A stretch of 64,000 nucleotides of DNA, from the NCBI GenBank assembly GCA_036023115.1, contig JAYKKT010000086.1, forward strand, positions 17,902,501 through 17,966,500. The letters are read 5' to 3'. The DNA comes from Brasenia schreberi. Taxonomy: Eukaryota; Streptophyta; Magnoliopsida; Nymphaeales; Cabombaceae. A program made the translations under genes and the position numbers. Below, piece after piece: positions 1 to 12,199 of the stretch (position 1 is the stretch's first letter; each line of letters begins with the position of its first letter). The notes under the pieces are model-generated. The model saw nothing but the letters and a program-made list of their open reading frames with translations, had not been told where the DNA came from and searched no databases.

Positions 1-32
1 GTGTTTGTTTAGGAGAGGAAAAGAAAGGAACA

Positions 33-311
33 ATGAGTTACTTGAACAGAGCAATGATAAGAGAAGGTGTAGTTTCTGCTGTCGAAGGGTTGAAAGATCA
101 AGCTACCAGATTCAGTTCTGCGATGAGGTCGCTGGACCAAACCGCCGGGAAGATCCGTAGTTCATCTCTTTCAGCGATGCGAATCTCATCTTCAACTGTC
201 AATTCCTCAACTTCGTCTGGTCTACAAAGAAAGATGGTAGAGGAGAGTACTAAAGCGTCAGAAGAGTCGCTGAGGAAAGTTATGTATCTGAGCTGTTGGG
301 GGCCAAATTGA
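33..311 (+). CDS. Wound-induced (WIP, DUF3774) small protein, copy 1
   Basis: A 92-residue protein of the plant-specific wound-induced (DUF3774/WIP) family, whose members are induced by wounding and stress but whose biochemical role is not established. What is seen: an N-terminal MSYLNRAMIREGVVSAVEGL block with the family's short hydrophobic/alanine segment and a KDQ, a Ser-rich centre (about residues 38-65), and the hallmark C-terminus EESLRKVMYLSCWGPN directly before the stop. Length and single-exon structure are normal for the family. The ATG at 33 is the first in-frame start and gives the canonical N-terminus. Only 32 bases precede it, so the promoter is outside the window. No signal peptide or membrane segment is evident. 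Family assignment is confident; cellular function is not inferred. Confidence 0.9.
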   Translation: MSYLNRAMIREGVVSAVEGLKDQATRFSSAMRSLDQTAGKIRSSSLSAMRISSSTVNSSTSSGLQRKMVEESTKASEESLRKVMYLSCWGPN

Positions 312-1663
312 CTGAAATAAAAACACAATGTCAAGGAAAGCGGATTCATGTGCTTCAAGTTTCATCTGTTCCCAAGTACATTGGAGAGGGAGGTCATCTG
401 GAAAACTTCTTGATCTCCATACAAAGATGTACAGGAAAGAGACTCGGACAAACATCACTCTCGAAAGATCTAAACCTGGGAATTGTTAGTGTGAATATGA
501 ATGTATATATCTAAATACAACAATATTAAATAGGTATTCTGGCAAAATTTTGATATATTGAGCTCTCGTTCTTTCAATTCTCTGGTAGGTAAACTCTTGA
601 TGCCTCTTTCATCATCCATGCACCCAGAAAGTGACAGGGTTTATTATAAGGTCCAAAAAGGAGACCTTTTACTCTCAACTCTTTAGTTTGATGAAATCAT
701 GTGCCTGGAAACCATATAATTTTGTCATATCAGATCATTACGAGTTATTGGTCGATAAGTTTTGATTGTCCCCAAAACACCGTAAAGAGATACATTTTTC
801 CAGTGACTCCTCGTCAGAATATGAGAGGATTATTCAGGCAATATCAACCGCCAAATGAGGAGGAGAATATGTTCTCTATGTCTTCAAAAGTACTGTTTGA
901 GATCACTTTAAAAAAAGAACATTAACCTCATTATCTCAAGCATAGCAACAGGTTATCGGCAATTAATTTCCCATGCCGGAATGGTGAAGGGAGCGTAAGG
1001 AGAGTTTTTGTTATTGAATTTGCCCCGACGATTTCAAGCATCCTACTGAAGCTGATAAACTACTAATTATAGGAAGATTGGAAGTTAGGACAAGAATTTT
1101 CAATTCCCCGAACACAATATGATACTGGACACCCATTGGAAACAGGAGACGTTTGTGTTGCTATTTGATTGGTCGGGAATTTGTGTTAGTCCTCTTATGT
1201 TACAGTTTTCTCAGGTGCCTCTCTTTTAACGTCAAGTTTCAGAATCTACAACATTTAAACAGAAGTTCCAGAAATTATAGCCTTCAATTACAGGGGAAGC
1301 AAGAGGGGATCAGACAACGATAAAAACCAAAAGTGGAGGCTTTCTTCATATCAATTGGATCTTCAACAACCGTGAAACATGAGCTTCCTGAGAAACGTTT
1401 CCTCCTTCTTCCATCTTTTCCTCCACAGAGGTGACGAATCAAAGAGGAAGCCATCCTTTTGGCCTGCACAGAAGACCCTGCTTCCCTCTTAACGCTCTGA
1501 TGGAGGAGTCTGAACGCGCTGCGGAGAATCGCTCCTTCTCTGTGGCTGCTATACTGCTACTGATCATTGATTGTGACTCGTCTCTCTTTTTCTCTCACAA
1601 TTCGCACACAAACGCACAATTTACACTCACAAACACACGCAATTTACACACTCGCACAAGGGT
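312..1663. other. Downstream region of WIP copy 1, no gene recognised
   Basis: Holds the 3' flank of the WIP gene and AT-rich sequence. A 61-codon - strand ORF (1284-1469) is Arg/Lys-rich at its start but matches no family I recognise. Around 1600-1650 there is a CA/ACAC-rich run just before the LTR boundary. Nothing else supportable. Confidence 0.4.
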
Positions 1664-3772
1664 TGTTACGTCAGATTGGTTACGGGGCAAGGTGGTGAAA
1701 GGACTATCCATTCTCGAGATTTCGAGGCTTGTTTGCGTCATATGGTGTGATGGTCGGGTGGTATAGATTCATACCTCATCGGATCCAGACCCACTCACAT
1801 ACGAGAGCACACTTACCGAACATTTACCACATCTTGAAGGCCTTCAAAGGGCCTCTATGGTGGGACGGTGGATGCCTCGTGTGGAGCGAGAAGACACACA
1901 AACCGGAAAACGTAGAAGAATTGAACGGAATCCGGTGAGTTTATCTATTTTTCATATTTTCATTTTTTTCGATTCTTCATCAAAAACTTCTTGATAATCA
2001 TCGTTTTGGGCTTGGATCGAAGCATTGAGGTAGAACTAAGTGTTTTGACAGGTTTGGGTAAGTCGAGGTGTCGATTTGGCAGAGAAACTGTTCCGATTCG
2101 TCGGATTTTTCATTTTCTATAACTTTTTCTTTTCATTTTTGTTTACCCGCGAAATGTCACCATCAGTGGTTATTCTTCGCCTTGATAGAAAGAGGAGAGG
2201 TAGACGAATAGGGGGCCACCTTTGGAGGCCTTAATCATCGTCAAAAACCAACGAAATCGACGTCGAAAAACCATGGAAACCGACCCTTTTGGGCGTATCC
2301 CTTGTTTTCATTTCTTGTTGTATCGAACATGATATGTTGTGTCCAAAATATCATGAACCGACACTGATTCGTGTTGTGTCCTTATGTCGTATGTTAAGAA
2401 CTAATTCTATGTCAAAACAAGTTTTGTGTCGGCTTCCTTGTCGAAAATGGGTTAGGTTTGGGTCATGTCTTGAAATGGGTTTATGAGTTAGAAACAGGAG
2501 CCGTGTCAGTAGTTACAGATTCTTTGTTGACACAGTAACACAGACTACCTACTGTGTCACTCAATTTCGATTAGATATGGATCTAGGTATTAGTTTAGAT
2601 CTCGGATAGCTTAAACAGATCTAAATTAGGTTTTGGGTTATTTTTGGTTCATTTGATATCCGATTTGGATATGGTTTGTTGCGTTAGATTCGTAGTTAAA
2701 TATATTTTAATATTTTAATTATTTGTATTTCTTTAGAGATTAAAATTGGAGGATTTTGTAGTAATAAAAGTGGCCAACGACTTAAGGACTTAATCTTAGC
2801 TCTCCTTTAGATAGGAGGTTATGCATTTTTTTATGGAACCATGTTAGAAGTTATTTTACTTATTTTAAATATATTTAAATATGCATGACTGATAAATGTT
2901 TTATTGATGTTTATAAAATGATGTTTGCAATTATGGGTTATTTGATATGTTTGCAATCATGGTATTTAAATATTGTATGGATATAGATTTGGTTTTGGAT
3001 ATTCATGGATCTGGATATGATTTGTGAATGTGATGAATTGTAATTGGTTTTAGAAATATAATGATGTGTGAATATATGAGTCGTACTTGTGTGGGGTCTC
3101 TAGATACTTGTAGGTCCCTCGAGCGAGCTGGCTTGGGGTGAATACAATGTGTGTTCCTGGGCACTCTGCCGTGAGAGTTGACATGATTATCATCGTGAAC
3201 GGGGTTACCGAAGTCACGTTATGGAGGGTCGGACGACTCCCATGGCCTTTGGTGTAGAAACAATATGGGTTGTAATTCTCATAACTAATAATGTGTGCAT
3301 GTGTGTGAGTGCGTGTGTATGAATTTGAGATCATTATTTCAAGGTAACTGTGCTTTATTATGAAATAATTGTAAAATTATACAGGTTTTAGTATGATTTC
3401 TATTTAAAGATGTTCAATCTCTCTACTAAACTGTGTATAAGATCTCACCCTATTATTTTACAGTTCATCTTAAAACAAACACTTTGAAGGCACATAGAGC
3501 AAAGTAGAAGTTGGATAGAATGACATTTATATATTTTGGATAGTATGATAAGTATTGAATGATTTAGAAAGTCTTCTTATTCAGGGTTATTGTTAGGTGG
3601 GCTCCGCACCATTTTAGGCGAATTGTTTAGAACTTTGAAATAAATATTTATTTCATTGAGTTAGAGTGAAATTAGTATTATATTCGGTTATTGCTCACCA
3701 CACCCATGCGAGAAGTGGCCATGTGGTATCGGCTCAGGTCGGGTCGTGGTTGCGACCCGAGCAAATGTGACA
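1664..3772 (+). mobile_element. 5' LTR of a Ty3/gypsy retrotransposon
   Basis: About 2.1 kb that is similar along its length to the solo LTR at 19998-21902 and ends in TGTGACA immediately before a tRNA-Met-type primer-binding site. Shared landmarks include the CCGGTGAGTTTA.CTATTTTTCA block (about 1930), the repeated TGTGTC words, the GGTCGGACGACTCCC..TGGCC block and the closing GTCGTGGT..GACTCGAGC-type end. The start is set at TGTTACG (1664) by position and the TG/CA rule, so it may be off by tens of bases. A weakened inverted repeat flanks a TTCAAAG motif near 1840, where the solo copy has a TTTAAAA box in a perfect stem. The R/U5 boundary cannot be fixed from sequence alone. Confidence 0.75.
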
Positions 3773-3775
3773 ACT

Positions 3776-3787
3776 TGGTATTAGAGC
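3776..3787 (+). other. Primer-binding site (initiator tRNA-Met type)
   Basis: TGGTATTAGAGC differs at one base from TGGTATCAGAGC, the plant LTR-retrotransposon primer site complementary to the initiator tRNA-Met 3' end. It lies 3 bases after the LTR end and fixes the + orientation of the element. Confidence 0.85.
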
Positions 3788-4139
3788 TTATGGTTATTAA
3801 AATATATTTTATAGTGAGTTAATTGTTATGATATAAAATTCTATTTATGTGTTAGACTCTCGAAGATTAGATTTGAACTTGACTACGAGCGTTTTGAGTG
3901 ACGTTAATGAGAAAATACCATTATATGGATCAATTACTGTAGTTGAGATAATACAAGTGACACTTGAGGAACATGTGGTGACACTGCATGTTCTACTTTT
4001 ATAAGGTGGTGAAGAAGTTGTAATACATTGTTTTGTCACCCACTTGTGTAAGTCGTATGAGTTTGGACCCAAAATCGTTAGAGGGATCCTCTATATGTTT
4101 CCCTAATGATAATGTTATTGTATCGCATCGGATTTTATG

Positions 4140-6440
4140 AAATTGTTTTGTGATGGTTGGTGGTCATGATGTTAGAGCCGACTTGATTTTGTTGGGGACT
4201 TCGAACTATGATGTAGTTTTGGGCATGAATTGATTATGTAAGAATTATGCTGTGAATGATTGCAAGAGGCGAGAGATAATTTTCTCTATTCCTCGAGAGA
4301 CCACTTTCGTTTTTTAAGGTAAGAGAGAAGAGAATCCGGTATATGTTATATATGCTCTTCAGGCGTATAGTTATATACGAAATAAATGCGAAGTATAGTT
4401 AGCATTTGTTATGCAGTCTGGTATTGAAGAGAAATTATTAAGTGATATCAATATAGTTAATAAATTTTTTAATGTTTTTCATGATGATTTACTTGGATAC
4501 CTCCGAAACGAGATAGAGTTTGCTATTGATTTGTAAATAGGTGTTAATCCTATATCTAGAGCACCTTATCATATGATTGTTATAGAATTACGAGAATTGT
4601 ATGCTCAATTGTAATAATTATTGAAGAAGTTCTTTGCTTGACCAAGTACCTCACAATGGAGGGCGGCAATTTTATTCGTGAAAAAGAAGGATAACTCATT
4701 TTGGCTTTGTATCAATTATAAACAACTTGATCGGGTGACTATAAAGAATAAGTACCTACTACCCAGGATTAATGACTTATTTGACCAGTTGTAGAGAGTT
4801 TGTGTGTTTTTGAAGATTGATCTTCGGTTTGAATATTATCAGTTGAGGATACGAGAAGCTGATATACCTAAGACTGCTTTTAGGAATAGATATAAGCATT
4901 ATGAATTCTTAGTGGTGTCTTTTAGGTTAACAAATGCTCCAACAACATTCATGGACTTGATAAATCAGGTATTTCAAGATTATTTAGATAGATTCGTCGT
5001 GGTATTTATTGATAATATTTTGATATATTCTAAGAGCGAAGAGGAGCATGCTGAGTACCTACGTATCATACTTGGTTTGTTACGAGAAAAACAATTATAT
5101 GCTAAGTTCTCTAAGTGTGATTTTTGGTTTGAGTAGGTTGACTTTCTTGGTCACATTATATGTAAGGATGGTATCTTAGTAGATCCAACGAAGGTTACGA
5201 TTATAGTCAATTGGGAAAGACCGAAGAACGTCTCTTAGATACGTAGTTTTCTCGAGCTAGCAAGATATTATCAGAGATTTATTCAGGGTTTTTCTAGTGT
5301 TGCAACTCTTCTCACTCAATTAACAAAAAAGGATACTCAATTTTAGTAGACAGATGAGTGTGAGCAGAGTTTTAAGGAGTTGAACATAAAATTGACTTCT
5401 TCACCAGTGTTATCATTATAAGTTAGTAATGAAGATTTTAGAGTTTACTATGATGGCTCAAATAAAGGTCTTGGTTGTGTTTTAATGCAAAAAGATAAAA
5501 TTATTGCTTATGTGTCACGATACTTGAAGAAACATGAGATAAATTATCTAGTACATGACATAAAACTTGTAACAGTCGTGTTTGCATTTAAAATTTGGAG
5601 ACATTATTTGTATGGCGTTAAGTTCTAGATATTCACTAACTATAAGAGCTTAAAGTATATCTTTATACAATCTTATCTCAATATGCAACAAATATGGTGG
5701 CTTGAGTTATTAGAGGATTATGATTGTGAGATTATTTATTACTCTAAAAAAACTAATATAGTCGCAGATGCCCTTAGTAGGAAAGGAAAAGAGTCGGTAG
5801 CTCATTGTGTACACTGATTCAAGCAACACCTAGACTTTAGTTGAGAGTACACAAAGATACGATGCTAAGTTGAGGATGATTATAGATGAGATTCATAGTA
5901 GAGGATGACTCATATATAAGATACGCGAGGATGATGTTCCTTACGATTTGAGGGATGCATATGTGTGCCTAAAGATAAATTATTATGAAAGGAGATATTG
6001 GAATTAGTACATCGTAGTTGCTTCAGCATTCACCCTGGTAGCACAAAGATGTATAAGGACCTAAGTCAACAATATTAGAATTTGTAACTACATGTATGAC
6101 TTGTCTGAAGGTGAAGGCAGATCATTAGCGAGCAGCAGGAACCTTAAGACCATTACCTATTCCTCAGAGCAAATGACAACATATTAACACGGATTTTGTT
6201 ATTGAACTTTCTCTCACCTCGTGAACCGAGGTTGAAAGAGTTTGGAGAGAACATGCTATATCATGCATACATGCACTAGACTTGTGTCTAGGTTTGATAA
6301 TTGTCATTGGTCAATATTTTTGCACGAAAATCTTTTGATTTAATGGTGAAGAATACTTATTCAGGAACGATTACGAGATGAAGAGGTACGCCATTTGTAT
6401 CGGACCCATGATCCGTGATTTAACACGCAATCTATAAATA
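4140..6440 (+). mobile_element. Ty3/gypsy pol remnant (PR-RT-RNaseH-IN)
   Basis: Decayed polyprotein. In order I can read a protease end (LLGTSNYDVVLGMN, about 4185-4230), the RT N-terminus ([12 protein letters not shown], about 4655), an open RT core at 4804-5136 ([16 protein letters not shown], ..[29 protein letters not shown]), the RT/RNase H connection (GHIICKDGILVDPTKV), RNase H ([30 protein letters not shown]), an H2C2-type integrase start (HRSCFSIHPGSTKMYKD, about 6010-6060) and integrase-core traces to about 6440. The catalytic Y/F-x-D-D reads FIDN, so the second Asp is lost, and many in-frame stops occur. Gag is almost wholly missing: only about 360 bases separate the primer site from the protease. 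No 3' LTR is found. Chromovirus-like by RT, but lineage is uncertain. Confidence 0.85.
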
Positions 6441-8059
6441 CCTGATTTGAGTTTCCTCATCAAGACATTTTGTGGTAACATTGTCTCTTCTCTCACCTAT
6501 GTTCTCTGCCCCCCTTCTACCCATGGTATTTCTTATGGTGTGATTGTTCTTAGCCATCGTTCTCTTTAACAATAGGCGATTGAGGTATGGTCGAGGTCAA
6601 TTAAAAGTGATGTATGTGTTCTTCGAGTTGTGTGTTTTATTTTACAAGGAAGGTGAAGGTACTTGACTCATAGCCTTCTTAAGGATAACTCGAAGACTTC
6701 TTCTAATTATTGTTTTTGTTTTTCTTTTTCGTACGGTTTATTTATGCCTTACTTTGAATCTACGACGTATTTATAATTATTATATATTAATTTATTATGT
6801 ATGTATTTCTATTTCTATGAATTTTACCAACACAAAGTTGTTTAGTGAAGACTATAGAAGAAGTATCTGCCTCCGTGTCTCTTGCAACTCAATTTTTTTT
6901 AAGCAGACAAAACAAGAAAGATCCGTCGTAGCTCTCTCTCTCTCTCTTTCGTAGTTGGATTTTAGAGCGTTTCCTGCAGTTGGATTCGGGACGACGGTTT
7001 CAGGGGACAATTCCGCTGGTTTTGGACAAGGTCCACAGTTTAGGTACGATTCTATTGGCTATCGTCAGAATCTCCTCTTTTAAATTAATAACCTTTTATT
7101 ATTACCACGAAAGGTCGGCGAAGAATATGGAAATTTCTAACGAGTATATATGACCTCAACTTTCAGGTAAATTACACACCTAGGACATCTTTTACCCCTC
7201 AACCTGACGCTACGGCTTCCCATGTTAGGTTAGTTTCCTTAAGAAACCAGCGCGAGTTTCCGTATGAACGATTAATCAGGAGTCTTCTGAGTTCCGTCCC
7301 TTCTCTTTTCAGTTTATGCTTTTACTTATTTAAATTCATGTTTTTCTTCTCCTACAATCAGGAACCGGAGCCGACTCAGGGTTGAGCCAGTTCTGGTTCT
7401 AGTTTGAGTCTTAAAAGATCATTGAATACCTTGAAATTTTAGAAAAGATGAGAAAAGTATGGAATCGGTCATTTACATTTTCGTCCAGTTCTATTTTTAT
7501 GAAAGGTGAAACCGGAGCCAAAGCAGGCAGACGCTGTTTTAATCGGTTTCAGTTTTAGTTGCTTCTTGGCCTGGTTTGGTTTTAATTGGAATTGTCGGAC
7601 TAATTTTAAGTCAGTCTAATCCAATTTCAATCGATTCTTAATCTGGTTCCAATTAAATTATACACCATATAATCAATACTTATAAACTTTACCATTATTT
7701 AAAGTTTCATCATTTGAATGTTCTTGAAAAGTAGTTCATGACAACATTGGTACTAACATATCAAACCGATCTCGGTTCTAAACCCAGACTCCAAAACCGT
7801 GCGAGAAAAACAATGTCGGTGAACAGTTCAGAAGCTGTGGTATTTTAGATAGTTTGATCCCACAGCAGTGGTATTTTCCACAAAAGCTCGCAAGGGTCCG
7901 GGTCCAAGCTGTGTTCCTAATGCTTTCCTCTGTCGTTTGTATCCCGATACGCGTTGAAACAAAAGATTTTATTGAAACCACTGCCGAGATCCTGGTGATC
8001 AACAACCACGGATTCCCAAACAACCATGAATTTTGTGACAGGTCCAACTTTCCAAACCC
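6441..8059. other. Intergenic region before WIP copy 2
   Basis: No gene recognised. A CT microsatellite lies at about 6930-6948. From 7370 to 7660 the DNA is rich in diverged AACCGGAGCC/GGTTTNG words (also seen near 63480-63540), which looks like a low-copy dispersed repeat rather than coding sequence. Confidence 0.35.
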
Positions 8060-8067
8060 TATAAATA
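8060..8067 (+). promoter_or_regulatory. TATA box of WIP copy 2
   Basis: TATAAATA followed after about 25-35 bases by a likely transcription start region and by the WIP ATG at 8138. Spacing of 78 bases from TATA to ATG fits a short 5' UTR. Predicted from sequence only. Confidence 0.6.
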
Positions 8068-8137
8068 AGACTCTGCCTCTGGTTTTAATTCGGTCGGAGA
8101 AAAGAAATCAGCAATTTGAGAAGCAAATCATCGGAGA

Positions 8138-8395
8138 ATGAGTTTGAGGTACGCGAGCAGGATCTGTCTCAGCTATGGCGCAAGGGCCGTGCAGGCGGTG
8201 AAGGACCAAGGAGTCAAGCTCGATGGGGGCCTCAAGTCTCTGCAGACAAAGAGGGAGGCCGGCGTTCGCAATCAAGTCCGCCGGTTCTCCGGTGCTGTCG
8301 ACTCCGCCAAGAGGAAGAGCGCCGAGGAGATGAAGAAGAGGGAGGCTGAGAAGGTAGAGCAAGTCTATCAATTGATTTGTTGGGGACCAAAGTGA
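8138..8395 (+). CDS. Wound-induced (WIP, DUF3774) small protein, copy 2
   Basis: An 85-residue, single-exon WIP family protein. The N-terminus MSLRYASRICLSYGARAVQA is followed by VKDQG, the family's KDQ motif. The centre is Lys/Arg/Glu-rich and probably helical (about residues 35-72), and the end VEQVYQLICWGPK keeps the CWGP signature but not the LRKVMYLS block of copy 1, so it belongs to a different subtype. GC content is clearly higher than in its surroundings, which supports a constrained gene. The ATG at 8138 sits after a TATA box at 8060. An overlapping ORF from 8116 lacks the motifs and is a shadow. Role inferred only as wound/stress-associated from the family. Confidence 0.88.
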   Translation: MSLRYASRICLSYGARAVQAVKDQGVKLDGGLKSLQTKREAGVRNQVRRFSGAVDSAKRKSAEEMKKREAEKVEQVYQLICWGPK

Positions 8396-9528
8396 TGGGT
8401 CTCTCTTTCTCTCTCCGTCTCTCTCACTCTTTACTTATTTACAAGATGAGAGAGACACAGGGGTCAATGCCATGTTAAGGGCATCAAAGGTGTTTTCTTG
8501 GGTGTTTGGTCTAGTTTGGTGTCCTGTGCAATAAGTTGCAGAAGTTTGCAGATGGTTATCGTTGTGTTCCGTTGTAATATGTGACGGCATGCTGTGATTG
8601 CTACAATTGAATCAATATGCAATATATGTCCGGATTATGCGCCTCTCTCTCTCACACACACATACACACAGAAATATGCCTATGCCTGATTATGATTAGG
8701 GTATATCTTGGGTTGATTTGGAGAAATACTCTTTTTAGCAAGTCATCGCCACCACAAGCGTGAACGCTTCGGCAAGTCCGTTTGAAAGGCTTAAGCGCTG
8801 TCGTGGGAATAAACTTTCTTGCGAGGAATCTTCGGGGCGGAATATTCGCAATTTTTCAGCTCATATATTTTATTTGTCACGTCCTCGTGTACAAGTACGC
8901 CTAAATTAATCATAAATTCTTTCAACTTAATGATACCAGAAGCGATTTGCATGATGTACGAGTTTCAGTCGGCCGCTGGTAGATATGGGTCACATTCATC
9001 TTATTTTAGAAAGCACTCTTCTCTGTAGCGTAGTTGGAAAGCTCTGAAGAATCTTCAAATGCACGTTGAAGCGTGCGTGTGGATCTGGTAACTCGTACTA
9101 ATTTCTTGGAAACCTTGGAAAAAAAATAGAAAAAGAAGTCGACATTTGTTGGGAGTCCCACGCTTTCTTTTAATTCTTGTGCAACATGAAACTTGGAGGC
9201 ACTTCGCTTTTCCTTCACAACATAGAGCTGGTTTAGGAATCCGTCCAAACTCTTTTACAGAGGATTACAGGGTGTGCTAGAGACTAAGCTTTTATATCGA
9301 AACTGATTTAAAGGAATTCAACCAGGAAACCGGCTTCAATGCGAGTGCAATCCACAAAGGAGCTTTGCCTACAGGGTGGGTTTCGCCGGTTTGATGACTG
9401 AACTAGGGACATGCTGATCTTTAACTTTTAAACCCACTATAGAAAGAAGAAAAACCAAACGCCGATTGTGGGACGCCTACTACTTGTTTGACGCTTTGCC
9501 TTTCCAATAGGCAAGCGAGAAGATCTCC
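8396..9528. other. 3' flank of WIP copy 2, no gene recognised
   Basis: Starts with a CT-rich 3' flank (8401-8430). A short CT then CACA microsatellite lies at 8642-8671. The remaining ORFs are short and overlap on both strands with no recognisable motif. Confidence 0.35.
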
Positions 9529-10292
9529 ATGGAGGGGAACCCTAACCCCGGTGTCAAAACCAACGCATGGACAGGCGGAAGCTCAGTTATCCCCATCCCT
9601 CAAGACATGGTCCCAAGTGGTGAGAGCCACAACGCCTCTATGAAACGCTTAGTTCCGAAGAGAAAGAGAAAGATCATACATGAAGAACGGTTATTCCTCA
9701 AGTCACTTATGATAAACGGCTGTACCCTTGATGGTGGACCCTCTTAGCGGGTTTCATTCATGTTTAGGGAACTTTAGCGATTATGGAGCAATATACCAGT
9801 CTAAAGTTTTATTCATGCAAAAATAGACTTGTTCTTATCAAACCTGCTACTAAAGAGGAGATGGATTTCATCTTACGGCAAGTATACTTGGAAGTTAGCT
9901 GGTCGTACTATCATTCTAAATCAGTGAAACTCCAGAAAAGAGTGGAGGCTGGAAATCATCACCGGGACTCCGGTGTGGATTTGTCTTTGAAGCCAAGGTT
10001 CTTTCATGGCATAGTCAATCTTCTTGGAAGCAAATACTTGTTTATGGATGAAAAAACCTGGTTGCAAGAGTACTTGGTCTTTGCTAGCGTTTGTATTGAA
10101 GTAAGCGTAACGTTGATCTACCACTATCTCCCTAAAGAGTATTTTATTCAGAACTACAGCTTGCCATTGAATACAAAGCGTCGGTGTAAAATTACACCTT
10201 GCCGTTACCACAAAGACAGGACATGGAAGGAGAAACTATTCAATAAGGTAGTGGAAAAGCCGATTGCGAGTAATGGCGACAAGCTAAAGTGA
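9529..10292 (+). pseudogene. L1-type LINE ORF1 (DUF4283) remnant
   Basis: The reading frame 9783-10292 and a second + frame together give a DUF4283 (gag-like ORF1) domain as found in plant L1 LINEs. Recognisable blocks are CKNRLVLIKPATKEEMDFIL, then in the other frame GKYTWKLAGRTIILNQ, then in the first frame again GIVNLLGSKYLFMDEKT and FASVCIEVSVT, which align in order with the usual 'GKY..AGR.I.L..W', 'LG.PL..DE.T' and 'FARVC.EV' positions of the domain. The switch between frames marks a frameshift around 9870-9990. The 72-codon ORF at 9529-9747, with a basic KRKRKIIHEE stretch, may be its upstream part. No ORF2 reverse transcriptase follows within 2 kb, so the element is truncated. Identification is by motif order from memory of the family, not by a search. 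Confidence 0.65.
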
Positions 10293-12179
10293 AACACATC
10301 CGAAAGAAAAAGAAAAAATCCTGCAACAACAAATCAATGTGTCATCTTCCAAGAGGATGTTGAAAGGGTAAAGTCTCAAGTTGAACCAACTTTGGTTGCT
10401 AAACATGAGGAACAGAGAGGATGGCATAATTAAACCGAGGTAGCTGCACAAATCACAAACACAGAAAGAAGGAGCAGATCATCTCGGTCCGCCACCTAGT
10501 TTTGACTTTGTGCCTCCAAATAGGCCGGAATGATGTACATAGAGGTGCAACGAGTCAACTACATGTATTTTTGGAGCGGAAACAAGATTGTTTTGTGTTC
10601 TATTGTTTGTATAGATTATGAGGATCTGTGAATACTACCTTAGTCACGTAGAGTTCGTGGTTTTTCCTTGCTGCTTGAGAAAAGCCACATAGTGGCTTTC
10701 CCACGTCTTATTCTTTTTCTATTCTGATGGGGGTCTGCCTAACCCCGTCTTGCCTAACAAAGAAAAAGAGAAAAAATTGAATCCCTCACTTTTTGTTCCG
10801 AGATTCCAATATTCCGACCTGCTCATAAAAACCATGGATGCTGATCTTGATCTGTTCGATTATTGCACTGTCCCAATTCCAGTGAGGGGTGGGCCTCGTA
10901 ATCAGGTAAAATTCGGGACCTGCGACCTTACTTTTTACCGTGCGCCGACACTCCTATTGGAACTGGATCTGCAGTTCCAGTCTCATCAGCTCAGAAATCG
11001 TAATCAAACAGCCCTGTCTATAGACATTCGGTGCTCGTTTCAACTTCTCTAAATGTTCTTATTTCACCAGCTTACACCAACAGACGAGCAAAAGCAACTA
11101 TAAGATGTGGGAGCTTTGATTCTAGCTTACCAATAGAAATGCTTATGGCTCTGTTGAAGACTAACTTTGCTAGTTTAACAAAGCAAAGTCTCTTGCTTTG
11201 AACGAGCCTTTGACAGAAGATTCTTTTGTTTTCCTCACTATAAGGTTGTTAGTCTTTGAACCATTGTCTTGAAAACTAACAGTCAAGCCCTTCTGATCGG
11301 TTTCCCTTTGAATTTGGCATCTCTCCAGACATAAGTAAGCTGGAGCATCCATGAGAAACCCAACCCCATGGCATAGGATGACCGTCGTCTGACCCTTGAG
11401 AGGATACGAAAGGAGAGGGAATCCCAGCATGGAGGCGAAACCCTTTGAAGAAAAACGCTTGAAAAGAAAAATGAAAAAATCTCTACTGGGGGGACTTTAG
11501 TTATTGTGGGAACTTTTGATCCCCAAAAGGTTGTAAATATAGTAAATAGTATTAAAAGCCATAAAAGAAATTAGTGATAATTTTTTCACACTTCAAGCTT
11601 GTGTCCTGTTTCTTATTTCTGCCTGCTTTCCTCTTTATAGAAGAAGGCTATTGATAAGCAATGCTAGGAGGGAGGTCACCTCCACATTTAATGTGGTAAC
11701 TTCCTGGGATAATAAGATTTATTGTATTACTGGCTGCGTAAGAATGGCCTTTGGTTCTTGTACTGATTCAACGTCTAGAACTTCCTACATTCAATTGTCC
11801 TTGTTTAAGAAAGGGCATTATACACCGGTGAAACTTATCCCGCCCTCCGTCATGCTCTCCATCCAATTGCTTCAATGTCGTCTACACCTTCTCATTGGAT
11901 ATCATTTCACATATTAGTTATCTTTTTTTTCTACTGGCTAAACTCTGAGCACACAAAACTTCGATACGAGCTCCTAATCCTTGTCTGCTAACTAAATCAT
12001 TTCAAAATAAGAATAGTTGTTGACATCCCGTGCCGTCTGCGTTGGATCGTCCTCTCTTTGGTGATTTTGGATATGACCTTCAACCCACTTGTATAATCTG
12101 TACATAATTTTTGTTGAAAAAGAAAACTGCTAGGGGTCTGCCCTACCCCAGTTAGCACTTCGAGAAAATTATATCTATG
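10293..12179. other. Unassigned region with two GGGGTCTGCC motifs
   Basis: No gene recognised. A 17-base near-palindrome GGGGTCTGCCTAACCCC is at 10730-10746 and a close copy (GGGGTCTGCCCTACCCC) at 12133-12149; both sit next to A/T-rich runs. The ORFs at 10750-11052 (+), 11170-11430 (-) and 11651-11917 (+) carry no motif I know. Confidence 0.35.
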
Positions 12180-12199
12180 GGCTATATCTGTTTGGGTAA

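Noticed and set aside
7854..8141. 95-codon ORF just before WIP copy 2
   Set aside because: It overlaps the TATA box and 5' UTR of the WIP gene and has no recognised domain.
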